DNA from: JABWCQ01 sp964587105
Lineage (GTDB): Bacteria > Electryoneota > RPQS01
Direction: 5' to 3'
Length of the DNA: 64,000 nucleotides
NCBI GenBank assembly: GCA_964587105.1
Contig: CAZPKG010000002.1
Coordinates: forward strand, 1 to 64,000
The position numbers and the translations under genes were made by a program. The notes under the pieces are model-generated. The model was not told the origin of the DNA. It worked only from the letters and a program-made list of their open reading frames with translations, and ran no database searches. This document shows positions 51,759 through 60,991 of this stretch, one piece after another; position 1 is the stretch's first letter; every line of letters starts with the position of its first letter.

Positions 51759-54700
51759 ATGAAGATACTTCTCCTGATATTCCTGCTGCTCGCGCTAGCG
51801 GCACTGGATCCAGCGTCCACGCTGGTGGCCGCTCCCGTCCACACAACCTATTTGTGGCACATGGAGCAGCCTATCTACTGGCCCGACCAATCTCCCTATG
51901 GCAACGGCTACGAAACGGCGATCGAATCCATCTGGCAACGAAACGGCGGCGCAGCGCACCCCGAAAATGACGTCAGCGGAATCTTTACACTCGCCGATAG
52001 AGTCGCCGCATATCAAGACCGTCCGAAGAACTCCATCGCCACAATGACCGGAGTTGACGCGGGCGCGCAAGTCACATATTCCGGCGGCCTGATTCGCAAT
52101 GTCGGTTCGCTCGGTGCGGCCAATTACGGTGGCTACTCTGCAAGTTGGAACACACATTTTCAAACTGCGCGTAACTGGACCACCTCCGGCGGTCGTCCGC
52201 GTATGGAGCTTACCGTGATTTCCTATCATCACAGCTTTGCTCCACTGATTGATCGCGAAGTCCTGAAGAAGGACATTCAAATCTATCAAAGTGTGTATGG
52301 CTCTATTTGGGGCAATACTCCGGCACAATCGCGCGGCTTCTTTCCGCCCGAAATTGCCTTCAGTGAGCGCATCATCCCCGTTCTGCGTGATTGCAATCTC
52401 GATTGGACATTCATCGCCTCGACGCATCTTTCTCGCTCCTGTTCAAATTTCCCAATGACCTACGGCACAGGCGGAGAAAACTGCAATCCACCCAACCTCG
52501 CCGATCAGGTCAACCCTGCGCAAACAAATTGGCGCACGCAATCTATCTCGCGTGGCTGCTCACCCACTGACGCGGTCCCGTTTGCATTTCAACCGCATCG
52601 CGCAATCTACATTGATCCGCAAACCGGAATTGCCGACAGTATCATCGTCGTGCCTGTCGCTATGTCCATGAGTTGGCAGGATGGCTATCAACTTTACAAC
52701 CCCAACGACATCGATATCATCGCGCCGAACAACGATCCTAATAAACCTATGTTGATCACGCTCGGCCACGACGGCGACAATGCTTTCGGCGGTGGCTTCT
52801 CATACTACATGGAGAGCGTCCCGCAGTTTACAAGTCAGGCCTTCGCGCGCGGCTACGAGCCCACCACTGTCCCCGAATTTCTCGCCGATCATCCCGTCGC
52901 CGCAAATGACATCGTGCACGTTGAAGACGGCGCGTGGATCAATGCCGATGGAGATTTCGGCGATCCCGATTTTCCCAATTGGATGTGGCCGCCACACAAC
53001 TCCGCAGGACAAATTGACATTGACAACGGTTGGGCCATCGATGCGCACAACTGGGCCGTCATCACCGCCGCCACAAACTACGTTCTCACCGCCGAAAATA
53101 CAGCCGGTCCTTCATTTCTTCCCGCGATTCAAGACCCGCGTCTGAATGCTCCCACGCAACTCGATCTCGCGTGGCACTTTCTGCTTGGCTCATTGAACAG
53201 CGGCTATATGTACTACGGCACAAGTCTCGATCTCGAACAAAAACCCGTCGTCGCTTGCAATGAAGCCGTCAGCAAAGCCGCGCTCGTTATTGGCGCATCG
53301 CAAGATAACACGCCGCCCACAATCTGGCAATTGCAGCAATGGCCGCACAATCCCGGCAGCATCGGCTTCGGCTCGTTGCACGGCTATCAACAAGTGCAAA
53401 ATCCCCGCGACTTCCGCGTTTGGACATTCGCCTACGACGTCACCGGAATCGCCGCCTGCTCGCTTTACTATCGTCTTGATCTCGATGATGTAAACCCTCT
53501 TTCATCATTCCAAAATGAAACCTTTGTCGGCGGCAGCGAAGTAACATCATGGCGCGCTCGCGCAATGTCTCGTCGCACCTTCCCGGCCGGAAATCCCTAC
53601 AACTACGGCGATGTGCATTTCGATGAACTCCCGCAGGCAATCTCCGAGCAACTCGTTTACCATCTCACCGACGCCGAAGTCACTGACAGCGGCGGAGTAT
53701 TGCTCGACTACTATGTCAAATGTTGGGACAATGAGGGCAACATTCAAAACTCCGACATTCATCACACCTACGTCGGAACAGGGCAGGGCGGAGGCGGTGG
53801 CGGCAATCGCGTGAGTTGGTCTCCGCAAAATCCTGTCGGCGGCCAAACGGTCACCATCTATTTTGACTTAACCCAAAGCCCGCTTCCGCAAAACACCAAT
53901 CCCGTCAAAATTCACATCGGCCATTCCGGTTGGCAAAATGTTCTGAATCCCGATCCGAACATGATCTTCGACAACGATTCCTCGATGTGGCGCTACACCT
54001 ATTCAATACCGCAATCTGCCACAAGCGTAGACTTTGTATTCACCAACGGCGCAGGCAGCTGGGATAACAACAGCGGAGCCGATTGGCACATCTCAGTCAC
54101 TCCCGGCGGCACACCCGGCTTTGTCATGGACGGCATCCGCGAAGCCAACTCCATTGAAATTGGCGTGAACGGCACAATGCATCTCTGGGCCGATTACGAT
54201 GGCACAAATCTCTACGTCGCCACCGAAAACGCGCAAGGCACAAGCAACGACCGCTTCATCATGATCGCGCAATCACCAGGCGTACTGCAAGCCGCACCGT
54301 GGGCCAAAGCAGGTCAAGTCGCATCGTGGAGCGCGTTCATCGGTAACGAAGAGAGCAACGGCTGGCGCGGCTGGTTCGACAATTCAGGCTCGGCAAGCAT
54401 CGCATCAAGCGGAGTCTGCGAAGCCACACTAAACATCACTGAAGAATTTGGCTTCGAGCCGGATTCACTTTACGTCTGTTTAGCAAGCTACCAATCGGCC
54501 AACGGCGGCACACTGCAAGCGCAAATTCCCTCAGCCGTAATTTCCAACGGCAGCATCGAAGCAAGTGAATATCAAGTCTTGCATCTGAAACCGCGCAACT
54601 TATCTATTGCGACAACAGGCTCAACCATCACACTCCGTTGGCAAGGCAGCGCGTTAGCACAAAACTACCGAGTTTGGCGTGCTAATTTCGTCGGCGACAC

Positions 54701-54791
54701 CCCAACCCTCATCGCCACCACCACCAACACAACATACACCGAACCCATCACGCAATCCCAAGCCATCTACTACATCGACATTCAATTCTGA
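51759..54791 (+). CDS. Secreted GH57-like amylase-family protein with CBM25 starch-binding module
   Basis: A 1010-residue exported protein. After the signal peptide comes YLWHMEQPIYWP (31-42), the first conserved strand of GH57 enzymes, then FFPPEIAFS with candidate nucleophile Glu198, and LGHDGDNAFGG later in the barrel. A region near 690-770 (NRVSWSPQNPVGGQTVTIYFD ... WRYTYSIPQSATSVDFVFTNGAGSWDNNSGADWHI) matches the CBM25 starch-binding fold. A further beta domain and a fibronectin-like end (ITLRWQGSALAQNYRVWRA) follow. No sorting tail is seen. GH57 enzymes cleave or transfer alpha-1,4/1,6-glucans, which fits its neighbours. The overall GH57 assignment is moderately sure; the enzyme specificity is open. 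Confidence 0.75.
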   Translation: MKILLLIFLLLALAALDPASTLVAAPVHTTYLWHMEQPIYWPDQSPYGNGYETAIESIWQRNGGAAHPENDVSGIFTLADRVAAYQDRPKNSIATMTGVDAGAQVTYSGGLIRNVGSLGAANYGGYSASWNTHFQTARNWTTSGGRPRMELTVISYHHSFAPLIDREVLKKDIQIYQSVYGSIWGNTPAQSRGFFPPEIAFSERIIPVLRDCNLDWTFIASTHLSRSCSNFPMTYGTGGENCNPPNLADQVNPAQTNWRTQSISRGCSPTDAVPFAFQPHRAIYIDPQTGIADSIIVVPVAMSMSWQDGYQLYNPNDIDIIAPNNDPNKPMLITLGHDGDNAFGGGFSYYMESVPQFTSQAFARGYEPTTVPEFLADHPVAANDIVHVEDGAWINADGDFGDPDFPNWMWPPHNSAGQIDIDNGWAIDAHNWAVITAATNYVLTAENTAGPSFLPAIQDPRLNAPTQLDLAWHFLLGSLNSGYMYYGTSLDLEQKPVVACNEAVSKAALVIGASQDNTPPTIWQLQQWPHNPGSIGFGSLHGYQQVQNPRDFRVWTFAYDVTGIAACSLYYRLDLDDVNPLSSFQNETFVGGSEVTSWRARAMSRRTFPAGNPYNYGDVHFDELPQAISEQLVYHLTDAEVTDSGGVLLDYYVKCWDNEGNIQNSDIHHTYVGTGQGGGGGGNRVSWSPQNPVGGQTVTIYFDLTQSPLPQNTNPVKIHIGHSGWQNVLNPDPNMIFDNDSSMWRYTYSIPQSATSVDFVFTNGAGSWDNNSGADWHISVTPGGTPGFVMDGIREANSIEIGVNGTMHLWADYDGTNLYVATENAQGTSNDRFIMIAQSPGVLQAAPWAKAGQVASWSAFIGNEESNGWRGWFDNSGSASIASSGVCEATLNITEEFGFEPDSLYVCLASYQSANGGTLQAQIPSAVISNGSIEASEYQVLHLKPRNLSIATTGSTITLRWQGSALAQNYRVWRANFVGDTPTLIATTTNTTYTEPITQSQAIYYIDIQF

Positions 54792-54980
54792 TTCCGATCC
54801 CCCTCCGCGCTGCGCGAGGGGGCTAGGGGGGGGCTTGTAAGCGCCTTGTCAGTTTTAAGGACGGCTTCCGCTTTCTCATCATAAGCGCGGCGACACCCGC
54901 TGCGGGTGCCCCCCTACCACTGAGCGGGGATGAGGCTTCCGCTTTCTAATTTCTAATTTCCTATTTCCAATTTTTCCGCA
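54792..54980. repeat. Intergenic block of hairpin repeats
   Basis: No gene. CCCCCTCCGCGCTGCGCGAGGGGG (about 54800-54823) and the CACCCGCTGCGGGTG hairpin (about 54895-54909) repeat elements found in the other intergenic gaps of this locus. Confidence 0.65.
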
Positions 54981-56351
54981 ATGCCCGATCTCGCCATGCT
55001 CAAACTAATCGCTATCTCGCTCTTCGTCCTGATGACGCTCTTCGCGTGCAAAGCCTCATCCGACGACACCGTCGCTCCGCCCGACATGACGCCGCCCGAC
55101 TGGTCGCGCAACAGCGTCATCTATGAAGTCAACGTCCGTCAATTCACTCCCGAAGGAACCTTCGCCGCGTTCGCAGCTCACTTGCCGCGTCTGCGTGAAC
55201 TCGGCGTGGATATTTTGTGGTTCATGCCTATTCATCCCATCGGTATCGAAAACCGCAAAGGCTCGCTCGGCAGCTACTACTCTGTCAAAGATTATCGCGC
55301 CGTCAATCCCGAGTTCGGCACGATGGACGAATGGAAAGCTCTCGTCACGCAATGTCACGACATGGGCTTCAAAGTAATTATCGATTGGGTCGCCAATCAC
55401 ACCGCGTGGGACAATCAATTGACAGTCGATCATCCCGACTGGTACGCGCACGACAGCACCGGCAACTTTATGCCGCCCGTTTCCGATTGGACCGACGTGA
55501 TAGAATTGAATTACGACAACCACGATCTTCGCGCATGGATGATTGAGTCATTGAAATTCTGGATTAATGAGACCAACATAGACGGCTATCGCTGCGACGT
55601 CGCGGGCATGGTGCCGCTGGATTTCTGGCAGGACGCCACTCGCGAACTGCTCGCCGTAAAACCGGTGTTCATGTTAATGGAGCACGAATCCGCCGAATAT
55701 CACAGCGCCTTTCACATGGGCTACGGCTGGGAACTCTTCCATAAATCCATCAACGTGGCCGCCGGCGAGCGCGCCGTTGCCGATTTGATAACCTACTTCA
55801 ACACGCACAAGAATAACTATCCCGCCGATTCCTACGCGATGTATTTCACCAGCAATCACGATGAGAACAGTTGGAACGGCACCGAGTTCGAGCATTTCCA
55901 CGACGCCGCCAAACCCTTCGCCGCGATGATCATGACTGCGCCGGGAATGCCGTTGATTTACAACGGACAGGAAGCCGGATTCAATCGCCGCCTGCTCTTC
56001 TTTGAAAAAGATTCCATCGATTGGGTGGACAACGACTACGCTGACTTCTATCGCACGCTCACAAGTCTGAAACACAGAAACCCCGCGCTCCGCAACGGCT
56101 CGCAGGGCGGTAACTTGGTTCCTGTCGTATTCACAGGCGATCAAGCTGCGCTGTGTTACAAACGCGAATTCGGAACAGCACGAGTCGTCGCGTTAATCAA
56201 CACTAGTCAAACCGGCTTGAACATCACCTTAAACGACTCAACCATCGCTGGCACCTATCTCGATGTTCTAACCAACCAATCAATAACATTGACCGGCACC
56301 GAACAAATAACTCTCCCCGCCGGCGTAGCCAAAGTTTTCGAGCTGCAGTAA
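54981..56351 (+). CDS. GH13 alpha-amylase-family lipoprotein
   Basis: A 456-residue enzyme with a lipoprotein signal (LIAISLFVLMTLFAC), so it is tethered to a membrane. The four GH13 regions are present: I IIDWVANHT; II GYRCDVAG with nucleophile Asp206; III LMEHE with acid/base Glu234; IV SNHDEN with Asp294. It hydrolyses alpha-1,4 links in maltodextrins or cyclodextrins. An in-frame ATG at 54996 is an alternative start close to the signal sequence. As the fourth gene of the locus it would shorten oligosaccharides for the GH31 enzyme and the symporter. The short C-terminal beta domain is intact. Confidence 0.93.
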   Translation: MPDLAMLKLIAISLFVLMTLFACKASSDDTVAPPDMTPPDWSRNSVIYEVNVRQFTPEGTFAAFAAHLPRLRELGVDILWFMPIHPIGIENRKGSLGSYYSVKDYRAVNPEFGTMDEWKALVTQCHDMGFKVIIDWVANHTAWDNQLTVDHPDWYAHDSTGNFMPPVSDWTDVIELNYDNHDLRAWMIESLKFWINETNIDGYRCDVAGMVPLDFWQDATRELLAVKPVFMLMEHESAEYHSAFHMGYGWELFHKSINVAAGERAVADLITYFNTHKNNYPADSYAMYFTSNHDENSWNGTEFEHFHDAAKPFAAMIMTAPGMPLIYNGQEAGFNRRLLFFEKDSIDWVDNDYADFYRTLTSLKHRNPALRNGSQGGNLVPVVFTGDQAALCYKREFGTARVVALINTSQTGLNITLNDSTIAGTYLDVLTNQSITLTGTEQITLPAGVAKVFELQ

Positions 56352-56849
56352 TTGTAGGGGCGGATGGCAATCCGCCCGTGCCTTCATTTCTCCCCAGTCC
56401 TCTGGCGGGATTAAGGGGGGTAAACTGTCAAGCGGATCGAGAAATCCAGGCGTACACGATTCTCTCCTTCTGTCATCCTCTGTAAGGATCTATTCAAGAA
56501 CCACGAAATAGTTTGCCCATTCAACCCAATCAAATCACCTTGTCATCCTGAACGCAGTGAAGGATCTCGTCAAGCCAATCGAGATGTAAATTGTATTCCG
56601 AAAATGTAGGGGCGGATGGCAATCCGCCCGCGTGAGCAAGATCGTGATTTCAAAGCGCGACGTGATCCTGAAGGCCGCCGCGGCCTGAAGGATCCCTCTG
56701 ATCTCCCCCAAAATCTGCCGCAACTTAGGAGAGATTAAGGAGGCCTCTGAAGTTCTGTCATCCTCTGTAAGGATCCAGCCAAAGTAGGTTACCATCCCAA
56801 AAAAACAAACCTCGCTTCACAAGCAGTGTCATCCCGTAGGGATCTATTC
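56352..56849. repeat. Dense cluster of dispersed repeats
   Basis: No gene in 500 bp. I count two copies of GTAGGGGCGGATGGCAATCC (from 56354 and 56606), at least five members of the TGTCATCC...AAGGATC family (from about 56469, 56540, 56660, 56756, 56826), and the GGGATTAAGGGGGGTAA element (about 56409). The longer family members contain internal inverted repeats such as GGCCGCCGCGGCC. Confidence 0.8.
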
Positions 56850-58460
56850 ATGCAACACGCAAATGCCAAGCGCATCCCGATAAATCAAGGTACACGAATC
56901 ATACCACCGCGAATTCCATCTCTATTCAATCTCTTGATGCGGGTGGGGTTCGCCTTTTTGTTGTTGGGAGGTACAGCGACCCACGCCCAAGAGGTTTTAT
57001 GGCAACGGGACGGGGATTCCACTACCTCGAGATTTGGGTCCGGGGTGTACCCGTTAGGCGACCAGAATGATGATGGGTATGCCGATTGGGCCGTGTTCAT
57101 TTCTCAAATTAATGGAAACGCCACGCCGTGGCTGACCGGGATTGATTTTTACTACGGTGGAGATCCGGCAAGTCAAGACCCATATCAACGGATTCGAGGG
57201 CGCGGTGGTGATTCTCCGCTCTATTACAGGCAAGTTGATTTCGGAGATTTCAACGGTGACCACTATACAGACTGTATGATTGTCTTCAACCCTAATGTGG
57301 GAGATTCGATGTACTTCTACTTCTATGGGGGTGGACCAGAGGCAGACACGATCCCAGAAAGGATTATGGGAATCAGTGGATTCGACTTCGTTCCCCGAAG
57401 TAGCGATGCTGGCACTATCGGCGACCACGATGGAGATGGGATAGACGATTTCTACTATTACGATCCTGAACCCTCCGATTTGGTGTATATCTATCTGGGA
57501 AACCCCGATTGGAACTTTGAGGTTGCTCTGATCAATCAGGGAGAACCAGTCTTTAGCGGAAGCAGCAGACCAAGGCGTGGCGTCTTCGGTGACATCAATG
57601 GGGATGGATTTGATGACTACCCAACCCAAGAGGATGGTATTGTCAAATTCTATTTCGGCAGCGCTATTCCCGATACCGTGCCAGATTTTGATTGGAATTC
57701 AAGTATCGGAGACCCGATCACGATGTCCATTGACCATAACGGCGATGGTAACGATGATGTGATCAAGGCGATTGCGGGGAATGACTTTGCCATTTTTTAT
57801 GGCGGAAATGAGCTTTCGACGATACCGACTGGAGTTCTGGATTTTCCCGGCTGTGATGAGACAACGCTTAGCTGGCAAGCAAGTGCCGGAGACTTTAACG
57901 GCGATGGTTATGAGGATATGGTTGGAGTCCAGGATGGATGCTCGCAAGATTTTGGCCGTCTTGCAGTTTTCGCAGGTGGCCCTTATGTTCGAACAACTCC
58001 CATACTTGTCCTTTCCGGGTCTCCGCACTCGCTACTGGAGGGAATTTGGCGTGCCGTCGGTGTCGGAGACATTAATAACGATGGGATTGATGATCTGGCC
58101 GTTGGCTGTCAGAACGGTTTCAACCGTAGAGGGCGTGTGGTGATCTTCTCCGGTGATACAACCTTGATTTTGCCTGCTGAGGAATCACGTCCGTATGCGG
58201 ATAATTTGTCGTTGTCTATCTATCCCAACCCCTTCAACTCCACAACAACATTACGCCTGAACCTACCCATCGGCACACGCAACGTTAAGCTAACCGTAAC
58301 CAACGTCCTCGGCCAAACCGTCGAGCAAAGAGAAATAGAAGTTCTCACCCCAAGAGTAGAGATCCAACTTTCTCTCGACAACCACCCCTCCGGAATCTAC
58401 TTCGCCCAAATCCAATCCTTGAACAAAACCCAAACCACAAAATTAGTTTTGCTGAAATAA
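56850..58460 (+). CDS. Secreted FG-GAP-repeat protein with C-terminal sorting domain
   Basis: An exported beta-propeller of about 536 residues. The signal-like segment MRVGFAFLLLGGTATHAQ begins at an internal ATG (56937); I kept the ATG at 56850 because FCB proteins can have long n-regions, but 56937 is equally possible, and the GTG at 56826 lies inside a dispersed repeat. Repeats carry D-x-N-x-D-G-x-x-D loops (DQNDDGYADW, DFNGDHYTDC, DINGDGFDDY, DINNDGIDDL). The end SIYPNPFNSTTTLRLNLP...NVLGQTVEQ...SGIYFAQIQ is the same type of sorting tail as in the protein at 29864. Ligand unknown. Confidence 0.83.
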   Translation: MQHANAKRIPINQGTRIIPPRIPSLFNLLMRVGFAFLLLGGTATHAQEVLWQRDGDSTTSRFGSGVYPLGDQNDDGYADWAVFISQINGNATPWLTGIDFYYGGDPASQDPYQRIRGRGGDSPLYYRQVDFGDFNGDHYTDCMIVFNPNVGDSMYFYFYGGGPEADTIPERIMGISGFDFVPRSSDAGTIGDHDGDGIDDFYYYDPEPSDLVYIYLGNPDWNFEVALINQGEPVFSGSSRPRRGVFGDINGDGFDDYPTQEDGIVKFYFGSAIPDTVPDFDWNSSIGDPITMSIDHNGDGNDDVIKAIAGNDFAIFYGGNELSTIPTGVLDFPGCDETTLSWQASAGDFNGDGYEDMVGVQDGCSQDFGRLAVFAGGPYVRTTPILVLSGSPHSLLEGIWRAVGVGDINNDGIDDLAVGCQNGFNRRGRVVIFSGDTTLILPAEESRPYADNLSLSIYPNPFNSTTTLRLNLPIGTRNVKLTVTNVLGQTVEQREIEVLTPRVEIQLSLDNHPSGIYFAQIQSLNKTQTTKLVLLK

Positions 58461-58484
58461 TATTCCCCCCTTCTCACAATAATA

Positions 58485-58512
58485 AAGCCCCGCGAAATGT
58501 CGCGGGGCTTTT
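58485..58512 (+). terminator. Intrinsic terminator after the FG-GAP gene
   Basis: AAGCCCCGCGA (58485-58495) pairs with TCGCGGGGCTT (58500-58510) with a four-base loop, then further T. Confidence 0.8.
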
Positions 58513-58523
58513 CAATCTGATCT

Positions 58524-58568
58524 CCCCCCAAAGTTTGCTTGGAAACTTTGGGGGGATTAAGGGGGGCT
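58524..58568. repeat. C/G-block hairpin repeat
   Basis: A perfect 13-bp stem (58524-58536 with 58543-58555) around GCTTGG is followed by GATTAAGGGGGG, the same tail as the repeats at 51.57 and 56.41 kb. Lying at the 3' end of the minus-strand gene, it may also serve as its terminator. Confidence 0.7.
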
Positions 58569-58574
58569 TCTGCG

Positions 58575-60761
58575 TCAATGCACAGCAATTACAACATAAG
58601 TCTTCTGCATCGCAGGCAGCAACAACACATCACTATCCACAAACACCGTGTCCGCAGTCGTGCCAACCAAATTAAACATTCCCGGCACATATTCCTGCGC
58701 TTCACTGGAATAAATCTGATAGCTCTGCGCCGCGCTGGCTGCATTCCATCGGAGCACCACATCGTTCTGATCTTCGTCAGAACTGCCTATCACCAGATCT
58801 TCTACTGCCATGAGCGCACCACCGACAACGCTTTCAAACGCTCCCATATCCCGCACCGAACCGCTCGGCAGCGGTCGAGCATTGTTCTCATAATCCGTCG
58901 CAACCGACGAGAACGGATCCGCGCCGCCGATACACGGACTCGTATCAGCTAAATGCAAATTCCCATTCACACCATCAACGTATTCCGGATCAAGGTAGAT
59001 ATTGTAAAACTCATCACAAGCATCTCCATTCGCATTCGTCGTCGAAATCACGCCCAAGTTTGCAGGCACGTTCCCGGCGAACAGACTGTCACCCAAGTCG
59101 AAAAAGTCAGAGTGATGAGTGTTCGCCGCCACTTGATTCACAAACCGAATCCCAGCCGACGCCGCCGAGTGTGACATGATGCAACTCTTGACTGTCAATG
59201 CGCCGCCTTCCGAACAAATCACTCCACCGGCTTCCTCTGCCGCACCCCATTCGCCGACAAAGTTTCCCCCACTTGCGTCGTTGTCATACATGGTGCAGAA
59301 CTCTATCACCGGACTTCCCCCTTTGTTGTACAATACGCTTCCGGATCCATACATATCATAGCGATCCAAACTGTTGTTCACGAAGATACAATTGACGACG
59401 TACGGAGATGCATTCTCATCGCAATACATCGCCCCGCCGCGCGTACACAATGTGTCATACAAAAACTCCTGTCCATTCCACCCAAGTTCCCAAACTATAA
59501 TCGCATAGTTCCCGTCGAACTTGCACTCGCTGACGCTATCCGTTCCCGAACTAAACCAGATTCCCCCGCCCATTCCATCGCCATAATAGGCCAGTACGGG
59601 GCCAAACGAGTTCGCTTCGTTGTCTTCAAATAAACAGTTGGTGATCTTGTTTCCGCCATTCGAAAACACCGCGCCGTTGCTGGAAGAATTCCGGCGAAAG
59701 ATGCAGTTCTCTATAATTGTGTTGTCACAGAGAAGCGCCGCGCCGTATTGCCCGTTGTTGTCCTCGAACACGGAATTCGAAATCCGCGCGTAAATCGGAT
59801 TCTGAATCTTGAGCGCCGCTCCGCCGGTATTCGGAACCGGGCCAATCCAGCTTGCCTGATTATTGCGCAGCGTGCAGGCTTCCATCGTCAGCGTCAGACC
59901 ACCGCATGCCAGTCCGGCATTGTATCCAACCCAAGGATGATGGTTGGCAATCGTCGTCCCGGTCATGGACACAACTGAATTCGCATCTATGACCATTCCA
60001 GTGTAGCTCCCATCGGGAGTTGAGTTATCGGTAATCAAACAGGTGTCCATTGTTGCAGTCGCGGCTTGCCTGATATAGACTCCGCCAACGGCCAGATCCG
60101 CACTATTAAATTGAATCTTGCAATGGCGCGCGAAAAGGCTGCCGCCGACAAAATAAATGCCGCCGCCATACGATGACACCGGCCCGTCATTGCCTATTGT
60201 CGGATGATTGTGTGTGATCTCCGTATAAACAAATTCGGCGTCGCTGTTTTCAACATAGACTCCACAGCCATAACCCACGGCACCGATATTCCCTGCATTG
60301 CAGTGGTGAATCTTGCTATGCTCCACGAGGATATCCGTATTGTAGCAATACAACCCCCCGCCATAACTCAACGCTCCCGCGCCAGTCGCACCGCTATGCG
60401 AGATACTGCAATACGAAAGCTGACAATCCTCATTCGCATTCATAAACCGGATCCCCCGCCACCGCGACGCAAAATTCAACGCATCCCCCGTAAACCAGAT
60501 TGAATCACTTTCCGTACCAATCGCTTGCAATAAGCCATTGACAATCAGCTTATATTGCCCGGCAAAATACACTTTCACACCCGGATTGATCAGCAATGTC
60601 TGACCCGTCGCAACGGTAATATCTCCCGAATGAACCATGTAGGGTGACCCACTCGCGTTCCACACTCCGCTGACATTTCCCGAGGCCACCCACGTCGTGT
60701 CCGCTCGGCCAGTCGAAACCACTACCAGCAGCACGAAGACTAATCCACGAAGTAAATTCAT
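58575..60761 (-). CDS. Secreted right-handed parallel beta-helix protein
   Basis: A 728-residue exported protein with a signal peptide (MNLLRGLVFVLLVVVSTGRA). The body is a long run of 20-25-residue turns of the pectate-lyase-like type (ENCIFRRNSSSNGAVFSNGGNKITNCLFEDNEA, CSISHSGATGAGALSYGGGLYCYNTDILVEHSKI), with the right-handed beta-helix pattern of buried Ile/Val and Asn. A fibronectin-like domain (DVVLRWNAASAAQSYQIYSSEAQEYVPG) closes it. No catalytic residues of lyases are recognisable, so an adhesin or polysaccharide-binding role is as likely. It converges on the FG-GAP gene. Confidence 0.8.
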   Translation of the reverse strand: MNLLRGLVFVLLVVVSTGRADTTWVASGNVSGVWNASGSPYMVHSGDITVATGQTLLINPGVKVYFAGQYKLIVNGLLQAIGTESDSIWFTGDALNFASRWRGIRFMNANEDCQLSYCSISHSGATGAGALSYGGGLYCYNTDILVEHSKIHHCNAGNIGAVGYGCGVYVENSDAEFVYTEITHNHPTIGNDGPVSSYGGGIYFVGGSLFARHCKIQFNSADLAVGGVYIRQAATATMDTCLITDNSTPDGSYTGMVIDANSVVSMTGTTIANHHPWVGYNAGLACGGLTLTMEACTLRNNQASWIGPVPNTGGAALKIQNPIYARISNSVFEDNNGQYGAALLCDNTIIENCIFRRNSSSNGAVFSNGGNKITNCLFEDNEANSFGPVLAYYGDGMGGGIWFSSGTDSVSECKFDGNYAIIVWELGWNGQEFLYDTLCTRGGAMYCDENASPYVVNCIFVNNSLDRYDMYGSGSVLYNKGGSPVIEFCTMYDNDASGGNFVGEWGAAEEAGGVICSEGGALTVKSCIMSHSAASAGIRFVNQVAANTHHSDFFDLGDSLFAGNVPANLGVISTTNANGDACDEFYNIYLDPEYVDGVNGNLHLADTSPCIGGADPFSSVATDYENNARPLPSGSVRDMGAFESVVGGALMAVEDLVIGSSDEDQNDVVLRWNAASAAQSYQIYSSEAQEYVPGMFNLVGTTADTVFVDSDVLLLPAMQKTYVVIAVH

Positions 60762-60991
60762 TTTACGCCTGCTTTCTTGAGCATACTCTATGTTAACTTA
60801 AAGCTATACTCAAACCCCAACAAATGCAAGCATTATTTACCCCATCGAGAATTATGAGCGCGAGCGAAGCGCAAAGTTCCCCCCTTGTCAAGGGGGCGAA
60901 GCGCAAGGTTCGCCCGTTTTCAACGGGCTGGCCCTGTTGTTGCTGTTGAAATGAACGAATACTGGTTCAATGCAACAAACCCGGCGGGGAT
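60762..60991. other. Gene-free divergent spacer
   Basis: No gene. It contains GC-rich inverted repeats such as CCCCCCTTGTCAAGGGGGC (from about 60881) and CCCGTTTTCAACGGG (from about 60914), and two GCGAAGCGCAA copies. Promoters of the two divergent genes should lie here, but I see no clear consensus. Confidence 0.5.

Noticed and set aside
49677..56849. Repeated intergenic sequences considered as a CRISPR array
   Set aside because: Copies are irregularly spaced, belong to several families, differ in sequence, and no cas gene is present anywhere in the window.
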